Below, in pieces: positions 57,611 through 64,000 of a DNA stretch of 64,000 nucleotides. A program made the position numbers and the translations under genes. The DNA is from Lentisphaerae bacterium GWF2_57_35 (GTDB lineage Bacteria > Verrucomicrobiota > Kiritimatiellia > CAIQIC01 > GWF2-57-35). Where the stretch lies: positions 1 through 64,000 of the forward strand of contig MHBK01000022.1 in assembly GCA_001804865.1 (NCBI GenBank). Reading direction: 5' to 3'. The notes below the pieces were generated by a model. The model made no database searches, was not told where the DNA came from, and saw nothing but the letters and a program-made list of their open reading frames with translations. Each line of letters begins with the position of its first letter. Position 1 is the stretch's first letter.

Positions 57611-57884
57611 GAACAGCTCTCTCTACATACTCTTTTATCCGTGGGACCGCCTTGCCATCCGTGGGGCCTCTCTTCCAGGGTTAGAAAAAGCCCCACGGCA
57701 AGGGATTCTGATTCCTTCGAAAATTTGTGTATAAGAGACAGGCCAGCGGGGCCATGTGGCCCCGCCTCCAGCAGTCACTGGCCAGCTTATCCCCAGGTAC
57801 GTGTTTTCTGCGGCCTATCAAGATGCACCCCTCCAAGAAGGCATTTCCACGCAGTCTTTCGGCATGAAATTAGTGCGCTATACC

Positions 57885-58982
57885 CTATTGATCAGCCGGC
57901 TGATAAATACAGCAAGGATCTTCTCCGAGGTAGTCGCCCAGAACCGCATAGGCCCGGGAGCGGGACCCTCCGCAGACGTCTCGATACTCGCACCGGCCGC
58001 ATCGGCCTTTGAGCAGGTTCGGGCTCCGCATTTCTTTGAACAACGGCGAAGACCTGTAAAGGCTCACAATGGATTCGTTCCGTACATTTCCTGCGGATAG
58101 GGGCAGGAATCCGCTCGGATACACATCGCCGATCCGGTCGACAAAACAGAATCCTTTTCCGGCGTTGACCGGCAACGGCGAAAGGCCCATGCGCGGTCCG
58201 CGGGCATTCTGTTTTGTCATAAACCGATTGGCATCCTGCGCGGCAGCCGCCAGCGTCGCAGCTTCCGAATGCTGCATGATGTACCGCCGGTAATGCGGGG
58301 CTTCGGTGATTTTGATGATAAACGGCGCGCGTAGGGAAAGCTCGTAGAGTTTGCCGAAGATTTCCTCGTATTGTTCCGCCGCGCATCCCTGCAATTCCGA
58401 GCCCCGGCCGGTCGGCACGAGAAAGAAGACTTCCCAAAAGACGATTCCCAAACTGTCCACCAGCGCGACGAGCGCATCGACATCCGCGAAGTTCCAGGCG
58501 CCGATCGTGGTATTGATCTGAAGAGGTATGCCCAGCTCTCGTATCCAGCGGGCGCCTTGCATGGTTTTCTCGAAGGAACCTTCAACGCCGCGGAGCCGGT
58601 CGTGCGCTGCCGCCGTGGAGGCATCGAGGCTCAATGCAAGCTGGTCGATGCCCGCGCGTCCGAGCGAGGCCAGTCGTTCGCGGGTGAGCCGGGGTGTTGC
58701 GGCTGGAATGGCGCCGGTCTTCAAATGGAGACTCTTTCCGTGCGCGATCAAGTCCTCCAGGTCGTCTCTCTGGAGAGAATCGCCCCCCGTGAAAATAACG
58801 ATGGGCGTCTGCATGGCCGCGATGTCGTTCAGCAGCTTTTTTCCTTCTTCGAGATTCAGCTCGCGGGGATCGCGCTGATCCATCGCCTCGGCGCGACAAT
58901 GTTTGCAGGACAGCGCGCAAGCGCGAGTGACCTCCCAAATCGTTAGGAACGGCGTCAGATTGAAGTCTAGTTTTGTATGCAT
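57885..58982 (-). CDS. radical SAM/SPASM protein, AhbD/NirJ-like, heme-operon associated
   Basis: The 365-residue product has the radical SAM triad C-x3-C-x2-C (CALSCKHCRAE), VIFTGGD and a C-terminal SPASM-like iron-sulfur region (GRCGRCEYRDVCGGSRSRAY, then DPCC). AhbD and relatives have CGGCRARAY here, so one expected Cys is Ser. AhbD decarboxylates iron-coproporphyrin to heme; NirJ-type relatives make heme d1. It is downstream of hemL-hemE-hemH-hemY on the same strand but separated from hemY by 151 bp with a large hairpin. Role in heme synthesis is a strong contextual inference; the exact reaction is not settled. Confidence 0.85.
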   Translation of the reverse strand: MHTKLDFNLTPFLTIWEVTRACALSCKHCRAEAMDQRDPRELNLEEGKKLLNDIAAMQTPIVIFTGGDSLQRDDLEDLIAHGKSLHLKTGAIPAATPRLTRERLASLGRAGIDQLALSLDASTAAAHDRLRGVEGSFEKTMQGARWIRELGIPLQINTTIGAWNFADVDALVALVDSLGIVFWEVFFLVPTGRGSELQGCAAEQYEEIFGKLYELSLRAPFIIKITEAPHYRRYIMQHSEAATLAAAAQDANRFMTKQNARGPRMGLSPLPVNAGKGFCFVDRIGDVYPSGFLPLSAGNVRNESIVSLYRSSPLFKEMRSPNLLKGRCGRCEYRDVCGGSRSRAYAVLGDYLGEDPCCIYQPADQ

Positions 58983-59035
58983 ATTATTTCCGCCCCAAGC
59001 TCTGTGTTTGCCGGATGGGAAGGCAATGCCTCCGA

Positions 59036-59112
59036 CTCCTAATCTTAATCGTAACCTTAATCATAATCTCTGAAGACGGGATTAAGATTACGATTATGAT
59101 TAAGATTAGGAG
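59036..59112. repeat. large imperfect hairpin of TAATC-type repeats between hemY and the radical SAM gene
   Basis: CTCCTAATCTTAATC (59036-59050) pairs perfectly with GATTAAGATTAGGAG (59098-59112). Inside, TAAxCTTAATCATAATC and GATTAAGATTACGATTA extend the pairing imperfectly to ~33 bp arms. Hexamer-like TTAATC units repeat within each arm. Position in the 151-bp gap suggests an RNA structure that could separate expression of the two genes. Confidence 0.75.
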
Positions 59113-59133
59113 GGGATTGCTCAGACAGGTACA

Positions 59134-60534
59134 TCAGCATGCCCCCCTGCAAATCTTGGCAATAGCCGCCTGCGCACTTTTTACACAATCGGGAATGCCG
59201 ACCCCTCGGTACGCACTGCCGGCCAGGTGCAAGCCCGGTACTTCCGCCGCCAGCGTTTCCATTTCGGCCACCCGATCCAAATGTCCGACGTCGAACTGCG
59301 GATTGCCCGAAGGCCAATGGAAGATCCAATGCCGCAACGGCTCGGTTTGAATGCCCAGAATCTCCGCAAGCTCCTCGCGGACCAGGTTGAACAATTCGTT
59401 ATCGGTTAGCAGCGCCAGCTCTTCATGTCGCGAGCCGCCCACGAAGGCCCGAACCAAATGATGGCTTCCCGCCGAACGATGATTGAATTTCTTGGACGAC
59501 CACGTGAAGGCCAGCAAACGGCTCTTTTCAAGCCGCGGCACGACAAATCCGAAGCCTCCGCCTCCAGTGACTTTCGATATCGCGTCTTCTGGGTAGACCA
59601 AACTAACCGTCGCGGACGACACGTAACGGATGGCCTTCAATCGATTCGAAAGCTCCGGGTGGATTTCTGCGAGAAGTGGTGCGGCCGCGAAGGCCGGGAC
59701 GGCAAGAATGATTTCATTTGTGGCGATGGGCTGCGACTCTTGGTTCAACTCAATCTCAAATCCGTTTTCAGTTCGTCGAATGGCTTTTACGGAGCAGCCG
59801 GCCCGCACGTCGCCGGTCAGTTGACTGGCGATGGAGTCCACCAACGATCCCATGCCGTTTTTCAGCGAAGTAAACACGCCCGAGGTTTTCCCGTTGCCTT
59901 TTGCCTTGGCCGCCGCTTTTCGCGCCAGGACGATTCCACGCGTCAGGCTGCCGTATTTTCGTTCCAGGTCCACGAACATGGGAAACGTGCTTTGCACGCT
60001 CATGCGTTCGGGATCGGCCACGAAAATGCCCGACATGATGGGGCCGGCGATCCGTTCCAACGCCTCGTTGCCGAGGCGGCGGCGGATGAATTGCGCCAGG
60101 CTCTCGTCCGAAGTTTCCCGGCGCGCCGGAATGAATAGATCCATGCCCATGCGAAGTTTGGCGAGCGGCGAAAGGAGCGGGGACTTTACAAAAGGCCATA
60201 GTTTCGTCGGCACGGCGAGCCGGAACCCGTCGGGGTAGGGGATCAGTCGTCCATCGCGCAGAAGTCTCGTTTTATATGTGGAGTCGTTCGAGGGCAGCAA
60301 ATCGCTCTCCAGACCCACATCACGGCAGACTTGAAATCCCTGCGGCTTCTGGCTGATGAACGAATCGGGTCCTCCGTCGACGACAAACCCGTCCTCGCGA
60401 ATCGTGGCTATTTTCCCGCCCAGCCGCGGCTCGCTCTCGATGAGCGTGTAAGACAGCCCGCGCGCGGCTTTTTGAAGATAATACGCGGCGGCCAGTCCGG
60501 TGATGCCGCCGCCGACGATGACGACGTGTTTCAT
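59134..60534 (-). CDS. hemY: protoporphyrinogen/coproporphyrinogen oxidase, HemY type
   Basis: The 466-residue flavoprotein begins with the FAD-binding motif VVIVGGGITGLAAAYYLQK, followed by LIESEPRLGGKIAT and the HemY signature VVDGGPDSFISQKP. The end LHLAGSAYRGVGIPDCVKSA is the second FAD-contact motif. It oxidises the porphyrinogen to the porphyrin. Whether it uses protoporphyrinogen IX or coproporphyrinogen III cannot be decided from the sequence alone. It overlaps hemH by four bases (ATGA at 60531-60534). Confidence 0.94.
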   Translation of the reverse strand: MKHVVIVGGGITGLAAAYYLQKAARGLSYTLIESEPRLGGKIATIREDGFVVDGGPDSFISQKPQGFQVCRDVGLESDLLPSNDSTYKTRLLRDGRLIPYPDGFRLAVPTKLWPFVKSPLLSPLAKLRMGMDLFIPARRETSDESLAQFIRRRLGNEALERIAGPIMSGIFVADPERMSVQSTFPMFVDLERKYGSLTRGIVLARKAAAKAKGNGKTSGVFTSLKNGMGSLVDSIASQLTGDVRAGCSVKAIRRTENGFEIELNQESQPIATNEIILAVPAFAAAPLLAEIHPELSNRLKAIRYVSSATVSLVYPEDAISKVTGGGGFGFVVPRLEKSRLLAFTWSSKKFNHRSAGSHHLVRAFVGGSRHEELALLTDNELFNLVREELAEILGIQTEPLRHWIFHWPSGNPQFDVGHLDRVAEMETLAAEVPGLHLAGSAYRGVGIPDCVKSAQAAIAKICRGAC

Positions 60535-61442
60535 GCGAGAGCCTTTCCAGCGGCGTCGGCCAAGGCTTCAATAAAAAGAGGCTGGGTATTCATGGCCTCA
60601 ACCCGATCCAGCCGCAGGCCCTGTTGACGCGCCAGTTCTTTGGCCTCGATATCGATGTCATAAAGAATTTCCACGTTGTCGCAGACGAAACCGATGGGAG
60701 ACACCACTATACGGCTGTATCCGGACTCGGCAAGGTGGGCGATGCATTCTTTCAGCGACGGGCCCAGCCACGGCTCGGGGCTGGCGCCGGCGCTTTGGAA
60801 GGCCGTGTCCCAATCGGCCAGCCCAAGGCGGCCGGCCAGGGCTTCGGCGCAGGCCCTGAATTCTGCTTCATAGCAGTCGCCGGCCTGACGGATTCGCGCC
60901 GGGAGGCTGTGCGCCGTGAAAATCCATTTGGTTTTGCCGGGGACGTCCTGCACCTTCCGGAGGTTCGCCTCCCACGCTTGAAGAAACTTCGGTTCCTGCC
61001 GCCAGGATTCGATCCAGGCCGCTTCGATTTTCGTTCCCAACTTTTCTTGAGCTTCCCGCAGCCGCTTCGCGTAACGTCCTTGGTTGAACGAAGCGTGCAG
61101 GGGCGCCATGATCAGCGCCACCGCCTGCGTGACGCCTTGGGCCTTCATTTCCGCCACGGCATCTTGAATGCGCGGGGCGCAGTGGCACATGCCCGGAAAA
61201 ATCGGGTTGCCGATGCCTCGGTGCGAGAGTTCGTCCTTCAAGGCTTTGGCCTGCGCAAGCGTGATCCTCATAAACGGCGATCCGCCGATGAGCCGATAAC
61301 GTTGCTTCACCTTTTCGACTAATTCCGGCGAGGACGGCCGGCCTTCGCGGATGTCCAAAAGGAATTCTTCCACGTTCTCCTGCGAAGTTGCGCTGCCGGT
61401 AGCAAGGAACAGGACGGCTTTTTTATGCGAAGGCGGGTTCAT
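60531..61442 (-). CDS. hemH: ferrochelatase
   Basis: The 303-residue product starts at ATG 61442 (MNPPSHKKAVLFLATGS), overlapping the hemE stop by four bases; the much longer open frame upstream of it is a shadow of hemE. Ferrochelatase signs are YRLIGGSPFMRITLAQ, IMAPLHASFN, FTAHSLPARI and the signature SPIGFVCDNVEILYDIDIEA. It inserts iron into the porphyrin. The length is typical of bacterial forms without a C-terminal 2Fe-2S extension. Confidence 0.94.
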   Translation of the reverse strand: MNPPSHKKAVLFLATGSATSQENVEEFLLDIREGRPSSPELVEKVKQRYRLIGGSPFMRITLAQAKALKDELSHRGIGNPIFPGMCHCAPRIQDAVAEMKAQGVTQAVALIMAPLHASFNQGRYAKRLREAQEKLGTKIEAAWIESWRQEPKFLQAWEANLRKVQDVPGKTKWIFTAHSLPARIRQAGDCYEAEFRACAEALAGRLGLADWDTAFQSAGASPEPWLGPSLKECIAHLAESGYSRIVVSPIGFVCDNVEILYDIDIEAKELARQQGLRLDRVEAMNTQPLFIEALADAAGKALA

Positions 61443-62470
61443 GTGCGCGAATATTGGTGAACGAAATCTACGAGAGCGGCCACGTTGGTCACAGGCGTTT
61501 CCTTGAGCACCCCGTGGCCCAGATTGAAGATGTGCCCGGCGCGGCCTCGGACGCTGTCCAGAATCTTCGCCGCCTGCTTGGTTGCTTCCTCGACGGGACC
61601 GGTTAAAATCGCCGGGTCGAGATTTCCCTGCACGGACACGCCATCGCCGAGTCGTCGCCAGGCCTCGGCGAGTTCGACGCGAAAATCCATGCCGATCACA
61701 TCCCCGCCGCCCTCTTTTACAAGCGGCAACAGATGGGCGCCGATGGCAAAGTGAACGATGGGAACGGAGGGCTGCCGGGCCGCTTGCAGCGCCTGGGCAG
61801 AGTAGGGCAGGGCGAACTCCCTGTACTCGGCTTCCGAAAGGATGCCCGCCCATGTATCGAAAAGCTGGATCGCCTGCGCGCCGGCTTCGATTTGGGCCTT
61901 TAAATAACTCCCGACCGCCTGGGCCAGTTTGCCGGCCAGTACATGCCATTCGCGCGGTTTCTCGCGGATGAACTGCCGGGCGATGGGGAACTCGCGGGAC
62001 GCCTTGCCCTCGATCATGTAACACGCAAGGGTAAACGGCGCGCCCGAAAAGCCGATCAGCGGCGCTTTCCCGTCGAGTGCCTTTCGAGCCTGCCGGATGG
62101 CGTCCATCGTAAAGTCCAGGCCTTCCTCCGGCGAACGGACGGCCAGCTTGTCGATGTCCTGCCCGGATCGGAGCGGATTCAAAAAAGCCGGGCCTTCTCC
62201 TTCGGTAAATTTCAGCTCGAGCCCCATGCTTTCCGGCAAGGTGAGGATGTCGGCAAAGACGATCGCGGCGTCCACCTCGAACGCCTCGACCGGTTGAAGG
62301 GTGACCTGTGCGGCCAGTTCGGGCGTCTTCACCAGTTCGAGGAGCGAATGCTTCTTCCGCAGCGCCTGGTATTCGGGCATGTAGCGTCCGGCCTGTCGCA
62401 TCAGCCAGATGGGCGTCGCATCCACGGCTTCGCGCCGGCACGCTTTAAGAAATCGGTCTGCTCGCGACAC
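61439..62470 (-). CDS. hemE: uroporphyrinogen decarboxylase
   Basis: The 343-residue product has both UroD signatures: PIWLMRQAGRYMPEY near the N terminus and GFSGAPFTLACYMIEG in the middle, plus VFADILTLPESMGLEL and GHGVLKETPVTNV at the end. It converts uroporphyrinogen III to coproporphyrinogen III. It lies 12 bp after hemL and overlaps hemH, so hemL-hemE-hemH-hemY form one operon. Confidence 0.96.
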   Translation of the reverse strand: MSRADRFLKACRREAVDATPIWLMRQAGRYMPEYQALRKKHSLLELVKTPELAAQVTLQPVEAFEVDAAIVFADILTLPESMGLELKFTEGEGPAFLNPLRSGQDIDKLAVRSPEEGLDFTMDAIRQARKALDGKAPLIGFSGAPFTLACYMIEGKASREFPIARQFIREKPREWHVLAGKLAQAVGSYLKAQIEAGAQAIQLFDTWAGILSEAEYREFALPYSAQALQAARQPSVPIVHFAIGAHLLPLVKEGGGDVIGMDFRVELAEAWRRLGDGVSVQGNLDPAILTGPVEEATKQAAKILDSVRGRAGHIFNLGHGVLKETPVTNVAALVDFVHQYSRT

Positions 62471-62482
62471 GTTTACTCCTTG

Positions 62483-63766
62483 TTAGATTTGTTCGGCGAC
62501 GGCCGTCAGTGCCCACTCGAACGCCGTTGCCGCTTTGCGCAGAATCCGATCGTCATGAGCCGTCGACATAAAGGAAACTTCGAAAGGCGACGGAGGAATA
62601 TATACTCCATCCCGAAGCAATTGCTTGAACAAAACGGCGAAACACCGGGTATCGCACCGCTGCACATCCTCGAACGAGCGAATGTCCTGCTCGCAGAAAA
62701 AGAAACTGAACAAGCTGCCATAATACGGGATTTGCAAAGGCAGTTCGAGGGTTGCGGCCATGCCGAATAGGCTCTTCGCAAAGAGCTCGGTGGTCCGGGC
62801 CAGTGCGGCGTACGGTTGATCTTTCTTCAGCCGTTTCAGGGTGGCGAGCCCCGCTGCCACGGAGACGGGGTTTCCACTCAAGGTGCCGGCCTGATAAACC
62901 GGCCCGAGTGGAGCCAACGATTCCATGATGGCGATGCGGCCTCCCACGGCGCCAATGGGCATGCCGCCGCCGATGACCTTGCCGAGGCAGGTCAGGTCCG
63001 GCGTGACCCCGCAGAGTTTTTGATATCCCCCAAACGTCAGCCGAAAGCCGGTGATCACTTCATCGAAAATCAACAAGGCCCCGCATGCATCCGCCTGCTC
63101 GCGCAAATGCTGCAGGAAATCCGGCATCGGCAGAACTAACCCCATATTCGCCGCGATCGGCTCCACAATGATCGCCGCCAGGTTCTTGCCGTGCCGTTTC
63201 ACAAGGCGGGTCACGGCCTCGGCATCGTTATATTTGGCCACCAGAGTTTCTTTCGCGAACGAATCCGGTACGCCGGCGGAAGAAGCGCTGGCGATCCCGG
63301 CAACTCCGCTGCCCGCCTGGACGAGCATGCTGTCGGCATGACCATGATAGCATCCGCCGAACTTGAGAATTTTCGAGCGTCGGGTGAAACCCCGAGCCAG
63401 GCGAAGAGCCGTCATCACAGCCTCTGTTCCGGAACTCACCAGCCGAATGCGCTCCATGCTGGGGATGGCCGAACGGATCAATTCCGCCAGCTCGATCTCG
63501 CGTGGGGTAGTGACGGCAAAACTGGCGCCCTTAGCCGCGGTTTCGGCGATGGCCTTCACGACCTCCGGATGCGCGTGCCCGAGAATCAAAGGTCCGAACG
63601 ACATGCAAAAATCGATCAGCTTGCGTCCGTCTTCGGTTTTAAGGACCGCGCCGTTGGCCGACTTGGCAAAAATGGGATCGCCCCCCACGGACCGAAACGC
63701 CCTTACAGGACTATTCACGCCGCCAGGCATCGCCGCTTCCGCTCGTTGCTTCAGTGTCTTTTTCAT
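62483..63766 (-). CDS. hemL: glutamate-1-semialdehyde 2,1-aminomutase
   Basis: The 427-residue product is a class III PLP aminotransferase of normal length: PGGVNSPVRAFRSVGG, DFCMSFGPLILGHAHP, VSSGTEAVMTALRLARGFT, CYHGHADSMLVQAGSG, LIFDEVITGFR and the PLP-binding lysine in TCLGKVIGGGMPIGA. It makes 5-aminolevulinate from the HemA product. First gene of the minus-strand heme operon; hemB, hemC and hemD are not in the window. Confidence 0.96.
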   Translation of the reverse strand: MKKTLKQRAEAAMPGGVNSPVRAFRSVGGDPIFAKSANGAVLKTEDGRKLIDFCMSFGPLILGHAHPEVVKAIAETAAKGASFAVTTPREIELAELIRSAIPSMERIRLVSSGTEAVMTALRLARGFTRRSKILKFGGCYHGHADSMLVQAGSGVAGIASASSAGVPDSFAKETLVAKYNDAEAVTRLVKRHGKNLAAIIVEPIAANMGLVLPMPDFLQHLREQADACGALLIFDEVITGFRLTFGGYQKLCGVTPDLTCLGKVIGGGMPIGAVGGRIAIMESLAPLGPVYQAGTLSGNPVSVAAGLATLKRLKKDQPYAALARTTELFAKSLFGMAATLELPLQIPYYGSLFSFFFCEQDIRSFEDVQRCDTRCFAVLFKQLLRDGVYIPPSPFEVSFMSTAHDDRILRKAATAFEWALTAVAEQI

Positions 63767-63949
63767 AAGGACCTTTGGTGATGATGCATATCTTGTGAAT
63801 ATTGCTCTTGAGATGGGAAAAAACGCGAGACTATTTCCTGATCGATCGTTGGAGCCGGGACGACCTCGTCCCGGCCTTTTCCACCCCTGAAATCACCCAT
63901 TCAAAAAAAGACGCTAAGCGCCGCCTGCGGCGCTATGCTCAGCATTGCG

Positions 63950-64000
63950 GGCAGGGAGTGAGCGCCCTGCCAACGGCGAAGAGCGGTAGGGCGGCCACTC
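63950..64000 (+). repeat. dispersed palindromic repeat, family E copy 3 (cut by window edge)
   Basis: gggagtgagcgccctgccaa followed by cggcgaagagcggtagggcg resembles the central part of the copies at 8301-8395 and 57015-57104. The preceding 180 bases after the hemL start have other short palindromes (gacctcgtcccggcc) and no gene that can be supported. Confidence 0.55.

Larger units (their letters stand above)
57320..57741. mobile_element. IS50-like non-autonomous element, 422 bp (copy 3, best preserved)
   Basis: Terminal inverted repeats CTGTCTCTTATACACAAATT (57320-57339) and AATTTGTGTATAAGAGACAG (57722-57741) are perfect over 20 bp. They match the Tn5 mosaic/IS50 end in the first 16 bases and then differ (AATT, not TCT). 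No transposase. Inside: family C repeat (57410-57468) and a perfect 26-bp inverted repeat (57531-57610). About 60-70 bases beside each end match the element at 45195-45605, while the middles differ. Confidence 0.85.

Noticed and set aside
57320..57741. Sequencing-adapter (transposon mosaic end) contamination
   Set aside because: Ends match the adapter for only 16 bases and then continue AATT; they occur as correctly inverted pairs about 410-420 bp apart, and one pair has natural substitutions.
60531..62441. A single 636-codon minus-strand gene covering hemE and hemH
   Set aside because: Its first half is the out-of-frame shadow of hemE (Arg/Gly/Pro-rich). Ferrochelatase starts at 61442 with the usual ATGA overlap.
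1..64000. tRNA, rRNA or known riboswitch genes
   Set aside because: I looked through all intergenic stretches for tRNA-like CCA ends and arms and for T-box leaders before proS, hisS and aspS, and saw none; a covariance-model scan would be decisive.

Overview
The window most likely comes from a bacterium of the PVC superphylum (Verrucomicrobiota/Kiritimatiellota-like). The best single marker is a 51-codon gene at 14460-14615 for the small basic protein known from Chlamydiae and Verrucomicrobia. Supporting this are very large secreted proteins that end in a Ca-binding spacer plus a conserved-looking tail, a GH35/LacI pair, and many dispersed palindromic repeats. The taxonomic call is inference; no rRNA or tRNA gene was found.

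Layout. 1-3.9 kb: the 3' part of a large unknown protein, a small membrane protein, a secreted or lipoprotein of unknown function and a 73-aa ORF. 3.9-8.5 kb: an accessory island of mostly non-coding DNA with hairpins, a purine-skewed segment ahead of a possible 40-aa gene, an exact 31-bp-period palindrome array, two copies of a ~390-bp element, fossils of IS21 (IstB) and ISAs1 transposition genes, an intact HicAB toxin-antitoxin module and a GNAT acetyltransferase. 8.5-14.2 kb: nrdR with an overlapping unknown gene, a CNNM-type membrane protein, a trypsin-like protease and a WD40/DUF11/thrombospondin-3 surface protein. 14.4-20.8 kb: small basic protein, proS, an HU/IHF protein, hisS and aspS. 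21.1-24.3 kb: an unusual two-gene unit pairing a CBM21-EEP nuclease/phosphatase with a two-HKD phospholipase-D protein. 24.3-28.2 kb: mobile-element debris, a frameshifted GYF-domain gene, a family-2 glycosyltransferase and CstA. 28.4-38.9 kb: a 3058-residue repeat-built surface protein followed 12 bp later by a putative outer-membrane beta-barrel. 38.9-45.2 kb: RidA, YqeY, UDP-glucose pyrophosphorylase, GH35 beta-galactosidase and a divergent LacI regulator with a matching operator. 45.6-55.6 kb: two alpha/beta hydrolases, the cytochrome bd operon cydABDC, a nucleotidyltransferase-like gene and TrkH. 55.8-63.8 kb: hemA, and on the other strand hemL-hemE-hemH-hemY followed by an AhbD-like radical SAM gene.

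How genes fit together. HemA and HemL start tetrapyrrole synthesis, and HemE, HemY and HemH finish it. The heme would serve cytochrome bd, whose subunits and CydDC assembly transporter lie nearby. proS, hisS and aspS supply charged tRNAs. The LacI protein very likely controls the GH35 gene through a 14-bp operator in the divergent promoter.

The most unusual content is outside the genes. (1) 15-bp TTCCA-n5-TGGAA palindromes are spaced exactly 31 bp apart at three loci, one of them just upstream of aspS. (2) There is a ~410-420-bp non-autonomous element family whose terminal inverted repeats resemble those of IS50/Tn5, with other palindromic repeats nested inside. (3) At least four more dispersed palindromic repeat families occur. 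Among genes, the CBM21-EEP plus PLD pair is the strongest candidate for an undescribed system.
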